A stretch of 64,000 bases of DNA from an uncultured Anaerolineae bacterium (GTDB lineage: Bacteria > Chloroflexota > Anaerolineae > JACIWP01), in contig CALIBQ010000007.1 in NCBI GenBank assembly GCA_938049385.1, positions 1 through 64,000 on the forward strand, given 5' to 3'. The notes under the pieces are model-generated. The model was not told the origin of the DNA and ran no database searches. It saw only the letters and a program-made list of their open reading frames with translations. The first letter of the stretch is position 1; each line of letters begins with the position of its first letter. The translations under genes were made by a program, and so were the position numbers. Below, one piece after another: positions 9,236 through 17,551 of this stretch.

Positions 9236-10924
9236 ATGCCAGAGGATGAGGCGGCATTCTCCGATAAGGAGAGGATGTACTGGTCGGCGCTTCAAGGCAG
9301 TCGGGTGGTGGGCGTGGGGCGGAACCCGGAGGAGGCCTATCGGGCCGCCAGAGGCCGCCGGCCCAAGGAGGAACCGACCGCGCTGGTGCCGGCCGATGCC
9401 GGCCCGGATGTCGTGAACCAGTGGCCCGAACGCCTGCAGGAGCTGTTTCGCCAGCATGATTGGGCGGCGCGCGCCCGCGAGCTCCTCTGCTCCGAGCCAG
9501 TTGGCGCGCACCTCGTTGGCGGCTGTGTGCGCGACCTTATGCTGGGCCGGCCTATCCACGACCTTGACATCGTCATCTCCGACGACGCTGTGGAGTGGGG
9601 CCGGCGGCTGGCTGACCGGCTGCGCGCCGGCTTCTACGTCCTGGATGCGGCGCGCCGCTTCGCCCGCGTGGTCGTCCAGCGCGCGGATGGCGCTCGCGTC
9701 TTCCTGGACCTGTCCCGTATGGAGGGCGATACGATACAGGCGGACCTGGCGCGGCGCGATTTCACCATCAACGCCGCGGCGGTGGAGCTGTGCACTGGGC
9801 GGCTCGTGGACCCCTTTGACGGCGAGGGGGATATCCGCCGGCGCATCCTGCGCCTCGTTACCCCACAGGCTGTAGCCAATGACCCCATCCGCGCGGTGCG
9901 GGCGGTGCGTCTGGCGGTCGAGCTGGGATTCTCCATGGATGCGCCCCTGCTGGAGGCCATCCGGCGCGATGCCGGCAAGCTGGCGGAGAACTCCCCCGAG
10001 CGCATTCAGCAGGAACTGCACCGCATGCTGGCCCTGCCCCATTCCGCCGAGGCCCTGCGCCGCTTGTCCGCGCTGGAGCTGTGGCAGTACACCATTCCGG
10101 AGCTTAATGCACTGGCCGGCGTGACCCAATCGGCGCCTCATCAGCTTGACGTGTGGGATCACTCCCTGCTGACGGTGGCGCGGCTGGAGGAACTTCTGCG
10201 CGCCATCGGCCTGCCGGCACAGGAAAGCGGCCGGCGGATGTCCGAGGAATGGGCGTTCCTCGAACCTTATCGGCCGGCACTGCACCAGTACCTGGCGCAG
10301 GAGCTGGCCGAGGAGCGGCCCCGTTGGCAGGCGCTGAAATGGGCGGCCCTCCTGCACGACATCGCCAAGCCAGCAACGCGCCGCGTGGACGAGCTGGGGC
10401 GCGTGCGCTTCCTCGGCCATGAGCGCAAGGGCGCGGTCATAGCGGAGGAAATCATGCGCCGGCTCCATTTCTCTCAGCGCGAGATATCCTACGTCGCCGC
10501 CTGTGCGGCTCATCACCTGCGCCCGCTCCTGCTGTCCCGCGAGAGCGAACTGACGCCCCGCGCCCAGTACCGCTTCTTCCGGGACCTGGGGGATGCGGCC
10601 CTGGGAGTCTGTCTCCTGTCGCTGGCGGATATTGCGGCGTGCCGGCCGGGCCAGCCGCCGGCGGAGGTCTGGGAATCCCTGCAGAGGGTCGTGCGTGCCC
10701 TGCTGGAATTCTTCGTCCGCACCGGCGGGCTAGAGGGTCTGCCGCGCCTGGTGACCGGCGAGGATCTGATCCAGCGCTTTGGGCTGGCCCCCGGCCCGCT
10801 CATCGGCAAGTGGCTGGAGCGAGTGCGTGAGGAACAGGCGGCCGGCACATTCACCACGCGCGACGAAGCCCTGCGCTGGCTCGAAGGGATGGTACCGGGA
10901 AGAGAAGGAAAGATCAGCTCATGA
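9236..10924 (+). CDS. cca: CCA-tRNA nucleotidyltransferase/poly(A) polymerase with HD domain and DUF5678-like N-terminus
   Basis: 562 residues from ATG 9236. The nucleotidyltransferase core starts at about residue 95 with HLVGGCVRDLMLGRPIHDLDIV, cited here as GGCVRD and DLDIV, the metal-binding acidic pair. RRDFTINAAAVEL and DPIRAVRAVRLAVELGF are the RNA/base-selection motifs. The HD phosphohydrolase domain follows (AALLHDIAKP, GHERKGAVIAEEI). The first 60 residues (YWSALQGSRVVGVGRNPEEAY, read in two parts) resemble DUF5678, a short domain often found alone. An alternative start at 9275 is preceded directly by AAGGAGAGG. It adds or repairs the tRNA 3' CCA; the tRNA gene in this window encodes no CCA. 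Confidence 0.9.
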   Translation: MPEDEAAFSDKERMYWSALQGSRVVGVGRNPEEAYRAARGRRPKEEPTALVPADAGPDVVNQWPERLQELFRQHDWAARARELLCSEPVGAHLVGGCVRDLMLGRPIHDLDIVISDDAVEWGRRLADRLRAGFYVLDAARRFARVVVQRADGARVFLDLSRMEGDTIQADLARRDFTINAAAVELCTGRLVDPFDGEGDIRRRILRLVTPQAVANDPIRAVRAVRLAVELGFSMDAPLLEAIRRDAGKLAENSPERIQQELHRMLALPHSAEALRRLSALELWQYTIPELNALAGVTQSAPHQLDVWDHSLLTVARLEELLRAIGLPAQESGRRMSEEWAFLEPYRPALHQYLAQELAEERPRWQALKWAALLHDIAKPATRRVDELGRVRFLGHERKGAVIAEEIMRRLHFSQREISYVAACAAHHLRPLLLSRESELTPRAQYRFFRDLGDAALGVCLLSLADIAACRPGQPPAEVWESLQRVVRALLEFFVRTGGLEGLPRLVTGEDLIQRFGLAPGPLIGKWLERVREEQAAGTFTTRDEALRWLEGMVPGREGKISS

Positions 10925-11988
10925 GCGCTTCTGAGGAACGCGTGTGTCCCTACCTGGGCGCAATGAACGGCCCAGACACGTACTGGCCCCAGCCATCGCC
11001 GGCCAACCGCTGTTATGCCTTCCCCGCACCGACCCCCATCACGGAGGATGAGCAGGAGCGGCTGTGTCTGAGCGGGGAATTTGGCCGCTGTCCGCGCCTG
11101 CAGGCGGCACAGATGGCCTATGGACAGCGCTATCCGGCGCCGGCGGCGCGCCCCTGGGCATATGGCTGGCCGTGGCAAAGCCGGCCTATGGCAGTGGTCG
11201 TGGGCGGCCTCATTACAATGGGGATACTGCTGGTCTGTGCCTGGGCGTTGGTGGCCTATCAGACGCGCGGCTTTCGGCCGGCCAGCGCCTTCGCCACCTC
11301 TACCCCCGCGCCGGCACTGACCGCTACTGCACCAGCAGGGACGCCGATCAGCTCGCCGACCATGCCGGCGCTCCCGACCGATACACCGACCATACCACCC
11401 ACGGACACGCCCCTCCCCAGCCCAACTTTCACGGTGGTGATGATCCCGACGGTGCCTTTGGAGACCCCGACACCCTGGCCAACGCCGACGCCGTTCCCCA
11501 CCCCAGTGCCGCGCCCGACCAGCACGCCGCGCCCGACCTTCACCCGCCCGCCGACCTTTACCCCGCGGCCGACCTATACCGCCAGCCCGACGCGCACTGT
11601 CACGCCCACCCGCACCCCGACGGTGGTGCAGTACGCCGTCCAGTTGATTGCCAGCGCCACGTCGGCACAGGTGCAGGCCGGCCAGACCGCCACCTTTAAC
11701 GTCACGGTGCGCAACATGGCGACGGTCCCTGATAATGTGGTGCTCCAGCTCTTCCCGGCGGTGATGTCGGGATGGAGCGTGCGGCTCATCGTGGATGGGG
11801 CAGATAAAGGCGCGGGGCCGGTGACCGTCGCCCTGGCCGCCAGCGGGACCAAGACGGTGAGCGTAACCTTCACGGTGCCGGCCGATGCCGCGGTCGGCTC
11901 CGCCGGCGAGGCCTACCTCAGCGCCGCATCCCAAAGCTCCGCCGCGGCGCAGGCATCCCTTTCCCTGACGGTCAGCGTTAAGGAGTAG
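10921..11988 (+). CDS. Single-pass membrane protein: Cys-rich N-terminus, P/T stalk, C-terminal beta-sandwich
   Basis: 355 residues; the ATG overlaps the cca stop (ATGA). The cytoplasmic N-terminus has spaced cysteines ([26 protein letters not shown]), a layout seen in other Chloroflexota membrane proteins but of unknown function. One membrane helix lies at about residues 82-105. A Thr/Pro stalk follows (about 118-232, [17 protein letters not shown] and similar). The C-terminal domain (about 238-355) looks like a NEW3/CARDB-type Ig-like sandwich ([20 protein letters not shown]). Probably a surface or periplasmic binding module. Function unknown. Confidence 0.72.
   Translation: MSASEERVCPYLGAMNGPDTYWPQPSPANRCYAFPAPTPITEDEQERLCLSGEFGRCPRLQAAQMAYGQRYPAPAARPWAYGWPWQSRPMAVVVGGLITMGILLVCAWALVAYQTRGFRPASAFATSTPAPALTATAPAGTPISSPTMPALPTDTPTIPPTDTPLPSPTFTVVMIPTVPLETPTPWPTPTPFPTPVPRPTSTPRPTFTRPPTFTPRPTYTASPTRTVTPTRTPTVVQYAVQLIASATSAQVQAGQTATFNVTVRNMATVPDNVVLQLFPAVMSGWSVRLIVDGADKGAGPVTVALAASGTKTVSVTFTVPADAAVGSAGEAYLSAASQSSAAAQASLSLTVSVKE
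11341..11633 (+). repeat. Thr/Pro-coding low-complexity tract
   Basis: Repeated ACN-CCN codons encoding the stalk of the preceding protein. The same kind of tract recurs at about 29620-29700, 48180-48370, 48775-48975, 49255-49430, 50000-50110, 52370-52520, 53100-53210, 55310-55520 and 56110-56310. These are coding repeats, not CRISPR. Confidence 0.8.
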
Positions 11989-11993
11989 GCCGT

Positions 11994-12734
11994 ATGGTGA
12001 TTGTGGCGCGCGGCCTGGAACTGCACGTCGCGGTTGCCAAAGTGGCGAAGTACGCCGCCGGCGAGAGCGGCGATACGGTAGAGGTCATCGAGCGGCCGCA
12101 CGGCGGGTTATCCCTGGTGCTGGCCGACGGACAGAGCAGTGGGCGGGCGGCCAAGCTGATCAGCAATATCGCCGCCCGCAAGATCATTTCCCTGCTGGCA
12201 GACGGCGTGCGGGACGGCGCGGCGGCGCGCGCCGCCCACGACTACCTGCGCACCCTACGGCAGGGAAAGGTTTCGGCAGAGGTCAGCATTGCCTCGGTGG
12301 ACCTGACCACCGGCACGCTGGTCATTTCGCGCAACACACAGTGCCCAGCGGTTATTATCTGGCGCGCCCCGGCCGACGATTTCGCGGTCACCCTGCTGGA
12401 TGATCCCAGCGAACCGATCGGTATTCACCCCCGCACCAAGCCGGTCATCAGCGAGCTTCAGCTCGAAGTTGGGCTGTTTGCCCTGCTGTTCAGCGACGGC
12501 CTGCTGGCCGCCGGCCGGCGGAAGGGCCTTTCCTTCGACATCCCCGCTTTCGCCTGCGCGCATCTGCGCCAGGATTCCGCCAGCGCCGAAACCCTGGCCG
12601 AGGCGCTCATCTCCGAGGCTATTGCCCTGGATGACGGCCGGCCGGCCGATGACATCAGCGCGGCGGTGCTGGCGGTGTACCCCCATGCCGGCGCCGTACA
12701 AATCCGCAAAATGAGCGTGCGCTTCCCATTTTGA
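11994..12734 (+). CDS. SpoIIE/PP2C-type serine phosphatase
   Basis: 246 residues; starts 5 bp after the stalked membrane protein. It is a compact SpoIIE-like PP2C fold: the metal-binding stretch [20 protein letters not shown], the middle strand [35 protein letters not shown], and [12 protein letters not shown] near the end. Such proteins dephosphorylate anti-anti-sigma factors or other phosphoserine targets. There is no sensor or HAMP domain, so it probably acts with a separate partner, possibly the membrane protein just upstream. No anti-sigma antagonist gene is next to it. Confidence 0.82.
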   Translation: MVIVARGLELHVAVAKVAKYAAGESGDTVEVIERPHGGLSLVLADGQSSGRAAKLISNIAARKIISLLADGVRDGAAARAAHDYLRTLRQGKVSAEVSIASVDLTTGTLVISRNTQCPAVIIWRAPADDFAVTLLDDPSEPIGIHPRTKPVISELQLEVGLFALLFSDGLLAAGRRKGLSFDIPAFACAHLRQDSASAETLAEALISEAIALDDGRPADDISAAVLAVYPHAGAVQIRKMSVRFPF

Positions 12735-12736
12735 TG

Positions 12737-12747
12737 TATAATATAAT
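12737..12747 (+). promoter_or_regulatory. Two overlapping -10-like boxes upstream of the kinase/Mth938 fusion
   Basis: The stretch contains TATAAT twice (12737-12742 and 12742-12747) immediately after the phosphatase stop. I see no convincing -35. It leaves a leader of about 65 nt with CAGGAGGG at 12801-12808. Confidence 0.4.
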
Positions 12748-12813
12748 TAAATGGACATGGCAGTCCGCCAGGTGTGAAAGCCCACAAACCTGTCGTTGTA
12801 CAGGAGGGCATGA

Positions 12814-13614
12814 TTGGCGATGAGCCATGGAGAAGCAACCTCTGCGCGGAAAGCCCAGGCCCCGCTGATTGCGGTGGTAGGGGTGTGTGCCTCCGGCAAG
12901 ACCACCCTGGTGGAGGGTCTGCGCGCCCTGGGCTACAATGCCCGACAAGTGGGGCAGGAGCATTCGTACGTGCCTTACATGTGGCAGCGCATCACACGGC
13001 CGGATATTCTCATTTACTTGCATGCCAGCTATGAGGTGGTGGCCCGCCGGCGCGAGGTGGATTACGACGCGGCCTACTGGCAGGAGCAGGAGCGCCGGCT
13101 GGCTCACGCCGCCATGCACGCCCATCTGATGATTGATACCGATGCGCTGACACCGGAGGAGGTGCTGGCCAGGGCAGTGGCCTTTCTGGAATCGCGGAGC
13201 GTCCAGTGTCTGGCTCCGGAGGGTTCGCCGGATGCGCCGGCGAAAGGAGGGTCTCTCGCCATGCATCTCATCGAGGGATACGAGTTCGGCCGAATCCTGA
13301 TTGACGGCAAGACCTATCGGGCGGACCTGCTCATCCTTCCGGACGGCATCCATCCAGATTGGTGGCGGCAGGAAGGGCACGCTCTGGCGGTGGTGGACCT
13401 GTGGGAGCTGACCCAATGCGACCCACTGCCGGAGGCGCTGGTAGTGGGCACCGGCTCTCACGGCCGTATGACGGTCCTGCCCGAGACAGAACAGTGGTTG
13501 AAAGAGAAGGGGATCGAACTGCGGGCACTGCCTACCGCCGAGGCCTGCAAGGTCTACAATGCCCTGGTGGAGAAGGGGGTGCGCGCCGCGGCCGCCCTGC
13601 ACCTGACCTGCTGA
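12814..13614 (+). CDS. P-loop NTPase/kinase fused to an Mth938 (DUF498/NDUFAF3-like) domain
   Basis: 266 residues from TTG 12814 (6 nt after GGAGG); ATG 12820 is the alternative. Residues 8-130 form a small kinase-like P-loop domain: IAVVGVCASGKTTLVEGLR (Walker A GVCASGKT) and a late acidic stretch LMIDTD. Residues 150-266 are an Mth938-type domain (IEGYEFGRILIDGKTY, ALVVGTGSHGRMTVLPE, ALPTAEACKVYNALVE). Between them lie AAAGGAGGG (13244-13252) and an in-frame ATG at 13261, so the second domain may also be made as a separate 117-residue protein. The kinase substrate is unknown. Mth938 homologues in mitochondria are complex I assembly factors, but that role is not implied here. Confidence 0.8.
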   Translation: MAMSHGEATSARKAQAPLIAVVGVCASGKTTLVEGLRALGYNARQVGQEHSYVPYMWQRITRPDILIYLHASYEVVARRREVDYDAAYWQEQERRLAHAAMHAHLMIDTDALTPEEVLARAVAFLESRSVQCLAPEGSPDAPAKGGSLAMHLIEGYEFGRILIDGKTYRADLLILPDGIHPDWWRQEGHALAVVDLWELTQCDPLPEALVVGTGSHGRMTVLPETEQWLKEKGIELRALPTAEACKVYNALVEKGVRAAAALHLTC

Positions 13615-13645
13615 GGCGCCGGCCGCCGGGTCCTGGACGCGCAAA

Positions 13646-13673
13646 GGCCTCCCGCGATTTCTCCCGGGAGGCC
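13646..13673. terminator. Hairpin between convergent genes
   Basis: GGCCTCCCG, 10-nt loop, CGGGAGGCC: a perfect 9-bp stem between the stops of the plus-strand fusion gene and the minus-strand LGFP-like gene. No U-tract on either side. Confidence 0.6.
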
Positions 13674-13704
13674 CAGCACAATCCCTTCCTATCCGCCGGC
13701 AGGA

Positions 13705-15309
13705 TCAGTACATGTCGAAATAACGCCGCCAGGTGCCGTTGCTAAAGAGCACGTAAATGTCTTTGCGGTCGTTCTCCAGCATCAAGCCGCGCTGGAAGGT
13801 CTGCACCGGTGCGTTGAAGCCCCGTTCGGGTTCCAATCCCCAACCGAAGGGGCCGGTCGGCCCGCCCAACCGCTCCCGCCAGAGCTTGCCGAAGCCGCGA
13901 ATTGGCTCATAGAGGCCGGCCGGCGGGCGGTACCCCCAGCTCGCCGGGTCGCGCCAGGATTCCCAGGTGTCCGGGTAGGCCTGCCAGGTGCCGTCGTTCT
14001 TGAGCGCGTAGATGATGCGGTTGTCCTGGCGCCAGAAGAGGATGCCGCCCTGCAGTTTCTGCTCGGCACAGGGCACGCTGTGCTGTTCCTCGATGCCCAT
14101 GCCCAGGCCGTCGCGCACCACCGGGTTATCGCGCCAGACCTTGCCGAACCCCATAATAGGCTCCCACGTCGCCTGGTGCGCCGGCGGGCCGTGATACACC
14201 GCTTCTCCCAGCAATGCGAGCTGAACCTTCCAGGGATCCGGGTTCTCCGGATGCCATTCCATCTTGGCCCGCTGGAACCACTGGACGATGCGGCCGCCTT
14301 CCATCATCGCCTCGGTGATGGGATAGCCGAAGATGTCCAGGCCGCCGCGCTTGTCAAAGAAGTCCAGGAAGGCCTCGGTAACCACATGGCCGGTGGCGGC
14401 GAAGTAGCGCGCCCGGGGGTTCCAGGGAGTCACCCAGTTGTGCACCGGTGGGTCCGCCGGCCCATATACCTCACTGCCCAGCAGTCCCAACTGCACCTTG
14501 TATGGGTCCGGATTCTCCGGATGCCATTCGAAGCGCGCCCGCTGGAAGTACTGGACGGTGCGGCTCCCTTCCGTGAACTCTTCCGAAATAGGATAGCCGA
14601 AGATATCCAGGCCGCCGCGCCTCTCCCAGAAGTCCAGGAAAGCGCCCTTGACGGCATGGCCCGTCTCCGGGAAGTAACGGGAGCGCACCGCCGGCGTCAC
14701 CGGTATGGTGCCCGGCCACTTCGGCTGGCGGTTCAGCCATTCCCACCCCAGGTCTCCCAGGCGCACCGCCGTGGTCCCAGGGTGCAGTTCCATGCGCGCC
14801 CGCTGGAAGTACTGGATGGTGATGCCGCCCTCTACCAGGAAGGGTTCGGTGATGGGATAGCCGAAGACCGTCAGGCCGCCGTAGCGGTCGAAGAACTGGA
14901 GGAAGGCGCCGGTGACGGTATGGCCCGTCTCGGGGAAGTAGCGCAGGTTCCAGGGCCAGGGCCTGGGGGGCGCCGGCACGGGCGGGTCCGCCGGCCCATG
15001 AATCTGATAGCCCAGCAGTCCCAACTGCACCTTATAGGGATCAGGGTTCTCCGGATGCCACTCGAAGCGCGCCCGCTGGAAGTACTGCACGCTGAAACCA
15101 TTCTCCAGGAACTCATCGGTGAGGGGATAGCCGAAGATCGCCAGCCCACCGTAGCGGTTGAAGAAGTCGAGGAAGGCGCCCCGCACCGTACGGCCGGTCT
15201 CCGGGAAATAGCGGGCGCCGGCGGCCAGGGTGGGAGAGCCTGCCGGCAGGGCCAGAGCCATCCCTAGAAACAAGACCACGAACAACCAGAGTATCTTGCG
15301 TTTGCGCAT
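13705..15309 (-). CDS. Secreted protein with four LGFP-like repeats and a C-terminal Trp/Gly-rich domain
   Basis: 534 residues from ATG 15309 (MRKRKILWLFVVLFLG), a clear signal peptide of about 30 residues. Four repeats of 75-90 residues begin near residues 33, 123, 211 and 299. Each has RYFPETGxxVxGAFLDFF, then RYGGLxIFGYPxTxxF, QYFQRARFEWHPENPDP and KVQLGLLG. The pattern YGxxIFGYPxTxEF is LGFP-repeat-like; LGFP repeats are thought to bind cell-wall material. The last 140 residues (IRGFGKLWRE, FGWGLEPERGF, QTFQRGLMLENDRKDIYV) recur at the end of the beta-propeller lipoprotein at 19.7-22.3 kb. Monocistronic, with its own strong promoter. Confidence 0.8.
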   Translation of the reverse strand: MRKRKILWLFVVLFLGMALALPAGSPTLAAGARYFPETGRTVRGAFLDFFNRYGGLAIFGYPLTDEFLENGFSVQYFQRARFEWHPENPDPYKVQLGLLGYQIHGPADPPVPAPPRPWPWNLRYFPETGHTVTGAFLQFFDRYGGLTVFGYPITEPFLVEGGITIQYFQRARMELHPGTTAVRLGDLGWEWLNRQPKWPGTIPVTPAVRSRYFPETGHAVKGAFLDFWERRGGLDIFGYPISEEFTEGSRTVQYFQRARFEWHPENPDPYKVQLGLLGSEVYGPADPPVHNWVTPWNPRARYFAATGHVVTEAFLDFFDKRGGLDIFGYPITEAMMEGGRIVQWFQRAKMEWHPENPDPWKVQLALLGEAVYHGPPAHQATWEPIMGFGKVWRDNPVVRDGLGMGIEEQHSVPCAEQKLQGGILFWRQDNRIIYALKNDGTWQAYPDTWESWRDPASWGYRPPAGLYEPIRGFGKLWRERLGGPTGPFGWGLEPERGFNAPVQTFQRGLMLENDRKDIYVLFSNGTWRRYFDMY

Positions 15310-15395
15310 ACTGTTAGCCTCCCCGACGCCTCTGCCGGCGTCCGTGACGCGCACCCTGCCCGAAACAGGACCACTGCCAAAACCTTACATAACTA

Positions 15396-15424
15396 ATTAT
15401 AGCAGGTTCCTCACAGAATTGCAA
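15396..15424 (-). promoter_or_regulatory. Promoter for the LGFP-like gene
   Basis: Read on the minus strand: TTGCAA (15424-15419), 17-bp spacer, TATAAT (15401-15396). The leader is about 80 nt. The surrounding 120 bp are unusually AT-rich for this window. Confidence 0.72.
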
Positions 15425-15456
15425 GCATTTTGTAAGGTTCGAACAGCGGTTTTCCC

Positions 15457-15485
15457 TTGCTTTCGACGATAAAATATGCTACATT
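15457..15485 (+). promoter_or_regulatory. Promoter for the receiver-ParA gene
   Basis: TTGCTT (15457-15462), 17-bp spacer, TACATT (15480-15485), divergent from the promoter of the LGFP-like gene and about 50 nt upstream of ATG 15544. Confidence 0.5.
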
Positions 15486-15543
15486 AGAGTAACAAAATTA
15501 AAGACGTACGAGCAGTTCATTTTGTTCATTGCAGGAAGCGCTT

Positions 15544-16674
15544 ATGGCACAACGCATACTCGTGGTGGACGATGATGTCAACGCACTGCGGCTGATCGCC
15601 TACGCCCTGCATCGTGAGGGTTTTGAGACGCTGACCGCCAAAAGCGGCCCGGAGGCGCTCCAGATTCTTTTGGAAACGCCGGTGGACCTGGTCATCCTCG
15701 ACATCATGATGCCGGAGATGGACGGTTATGAGGTATGCCGGCGCATTCGGGAACAGCCGGCGACCGCCCGTCTGCCCGTTATCATGCTCACCGCCAAATC
15801 CCAAGTCGAGGACAAGGTGCGCGGCTTCCAGGTGGGTGCCGATGACTACGTGACGAAACCGGTCCTGCCGGCGGAGCTGATCGCCCGGGTGAAGGCGCTC
15901 CTGGCGCGCGCATCCTATATTGCTCAGCCGGCGGCCAGCCAGCGCGGCAATGTCATCACCTTCCTGGGTGCCAAAGGCGGTGTGGGGACCTCTACGCTGG
16001 TGGTTAATGTGGGCATTGCCCTGACCGAACGCAAAAAATCGGTCATCCTCTTCGATGCCAATTATCATACTGGCACCATTACCATGCAGTTGGGACTGCG
16101 CCCAGGCCCCGGCTTGTCGGCCCTGCTGAAGGAAGCGGCCGGCATTTCCCCCAAAGCGGTGACCAGCGCGCTGGTGCCGCACGTCTCCGGCATGCGGGTC
16201 TTCCCCACCGTGTCCCGGGAAGAGCTGGTAGGCGTTACCATCCCGCCGGCCCGGACGCATCAGATTCTCGAGGAGCTGGAACAACAGGCCGACTTCGTCT
16301 TGGTAGATGCCGGCTCCTGCTTCACGCCTCACAGCAGTGTCAGCATCTCGCGCAGCCGGCGCGTCGTGGTGGTCACCGAATCGGACCCGCTGGCGCTGGA
16401 AGCGGCTCAGCAGACCATCTCCGCCCTGATGAAAATGGATCTGCACGGTGCCATGGTGGATGTGGTGCTGGTGAACCGCACCCGTTCAGCGACAGTGGTA
16501 TCCCGCACCGAGGCCGAGCAGTTCCTCGGGATGCCGCTGGCCGGCTATATCATCCCGGCCCCCGAGATGTGCTTCCAGGCCAACCGCAACCGCATCCCCA
16601 TTATGCTGGCACAGCCGGGCAACCTGACGGTGGAGCAGATTCGGGAACTGGCCGATTACCTGGCGCGCGGCTGA
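15544..16674 (+). CDS. Response-regulator receiver fused to a CpaE/ParA-like ATPase
   Basis: 376 residues; ATG 15544 is chosen because AGGAAG lies 7 nt upstream and the receiver fold starts at once (RILVVDDDVNALRLIAYAL). The phosphoacceptor is Asp53 (LVILDIMMPEMDG) and the switch Lys is in DDYVTKP. From about residue 138 a ParA/MinD domain begins with the deviant Walker A FLGAKGGVGTSTLVVN, then LFDANYHTGTITMQLGL. This architecture is CpaE/TadZ-like, the polar localisation factor of Flp/Tad pili, but no tad genes are in the window. The signature second Lys of ParA (KGGxGKT) is replaced: GVGTST has Thr in place of Lys, so ATP hydrolysis may be impaired. Confidence 0.85.
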   Translation: MAQRILVVDDDVNALRLIAYALHREGFETLTAKSGPEALQILLETPVDLVILDIMMPEMDGYEVCRRIREQPATARLPVIMLTAKSQVEDKVRGFQVGADDYVTKPVLPAELIARVKALLARASYIAQPAASQRGNVITFLGAKGGVGTSTLVVNVGIALTERKKSVILFDANYHTGTITMQLGLRPGPGLSALLKEAAGISPKAVTSALVPHVSGMRVFPTVSREELVGVTIPPARTHQILEELEQQADFVLVDAGSCFTPHSSVSISRSRRVVVVTESDPLALEAAQQTISALMKMDLHGAMVDVVLVNRTRSATVVSRTEAEQFLGMPLAGYIIPAPEMCFQANRNRIPIMLAQPGNLTVEQIRELADYLARG

Positions 16675-16678
16675 TACA

Positions 16679-17464
16679 ATGCAGGGGAAAATGTCCCAGA
16701 CACAGGATGCATTGACTCAAGCGGCAGTGAGGCTGTTGGTAAACAGCCGGCGGGCGGTGGCGCTGACCGGCGCCGGCATCAGCACCCCTTCGGGTATCCC
16801 CGATTTCCGCAGTCCGTCTTCCGGCCTTTGGAGCCGGGTCAACCCCATGGTGGTCGCGTCCACATGGGGGTTCCGCGCCAACCCGCAGGCGTTCTACGAA
16901 TGGATCGCGCCGCTGGCGGAGCAGATGCTCACCGCCTTACCCAACCCGGCCCACCTCGCCCTGGCGGAGCTGGAGGGGCTGGGCAAACTCCACGCGGTCA
17001 TCACCCAGAACATTGACAGCCTGCATCAGCGCGCCGGCTCCCAGCGGGTGCTGGAACTGCACGGCCATGCACGGCAGGCCGTCTGTGTGCGGTGTCAGCA
17101 TGAGGTCCCTGCTGACCAGGTGCTGGAACAGTGGCGGATCACCCAGCAGGTCCCCCGATGTCCGGAATGCGGCGGGGTGCTGAAGCCGGCAGTGGTGCTC
17201 TTCGGCGATCTACTGCCCCGCGATGTCTGGCGGGCGGCGGAGAACGAGGCCCGACACTGCGATGTGATGCTCATCGCCGGCTCATCCCTGGAGGTTGCGC
17301 CGGCTTCGGACCTGCCGCTGATGGCCTATCATGCCGGCGCCCGACTCATCCTGATCAATTACCAGCCCACACCGCTAGATCACCTGATGGAAGTGGCGCT
17401 GTATGCCGATGTGGCGGAGGTCCTGCCGGCCATCGCCGCCGGCGTGCGGGACGCGATAAGATAG
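16679..17464 (+). CDS. cobB: Sir2-family NAD-dependent protein deacylase
   Basis: 261 residues. It shows the sirtuin motifs in order: ALTGAGISTPSGIPDFRS (NAD binding), QNIDSLHQRAGS, LHGHA (catalytic His), a zinc ribbon CVRCQ...CPECGG, VVLFGDLLP, GSSLEVAPASDLP and LILINYQPTP. It removes acetyl or other acyl groups from lysines using NAD. There is no Ala-Tyr-Arg desuccinylase signature I can confirm. It starts 5 bp after the receiver-ParA stop, so the two are probably cotranscribed. ATG 16691 is a possible shorter start. Confidence 0.94.
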   Translation: MQGKMSQTQDALTQAAVRLLVNSRRAVALTGAGISTPSGIPDFRSPSSGLWSRVNPMVVASTWGFRANPQAFYEWIAPLAEQMLTALPNPAHLALAELEGLGKLHAVITQNIDSLHQRAGSQRVLELHGHARQAVCVRCQHEVPADQVLEQWRITQQVPRCPECGGVLKPAVVLFGDLLPRDVWRAAENEARHCDVMLIAGSSLEVAPASDLPLMAYHAGARLILINYQPTPLDHLMEVALYADVAEVLPAIAAGVRDAIR

Positions 17465-17487
17465 GGGCGCAGTGTCACTGCGCCCCT
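17463..17487. terminator. Near-perfect palindromic hairpin at the sirtuin stop
   Basis: AGGGGCGCAGTG-T-CACTGCGCCCCT, 12-bp arms, overlapping the sirtuin stop codon. First of two tandem hairpins between convergent genes. Confidence 0.65.
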
Positions 17488-17504
17488 GGATATGCATGTG
17501 CGAA

Positions 17505-17527
17505 GGGGCCCACGCTCTGTGGGCCCC
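17505..17527. terminator. Second intergenic hairpin
   Basis: GGGGCCCAC-gctct-GTGGGCCCC, 9-bp stem followed on the plus strand by ATTTGTATT. Likely a bidirectional terminator for the sirtuin and the minus-strand FG-GAP gene. Confidence 0.65.
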
Positions 17528-17551
17528 ATTTGTATTCCGGAACGAGCTCAA

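Noticed and set aside
12750-12813. Structured leader before the kinase/Mth938 gene
   Set aside because: CAGGTGTG and CACAAACCTG pair only with a bulge; too weak to call.
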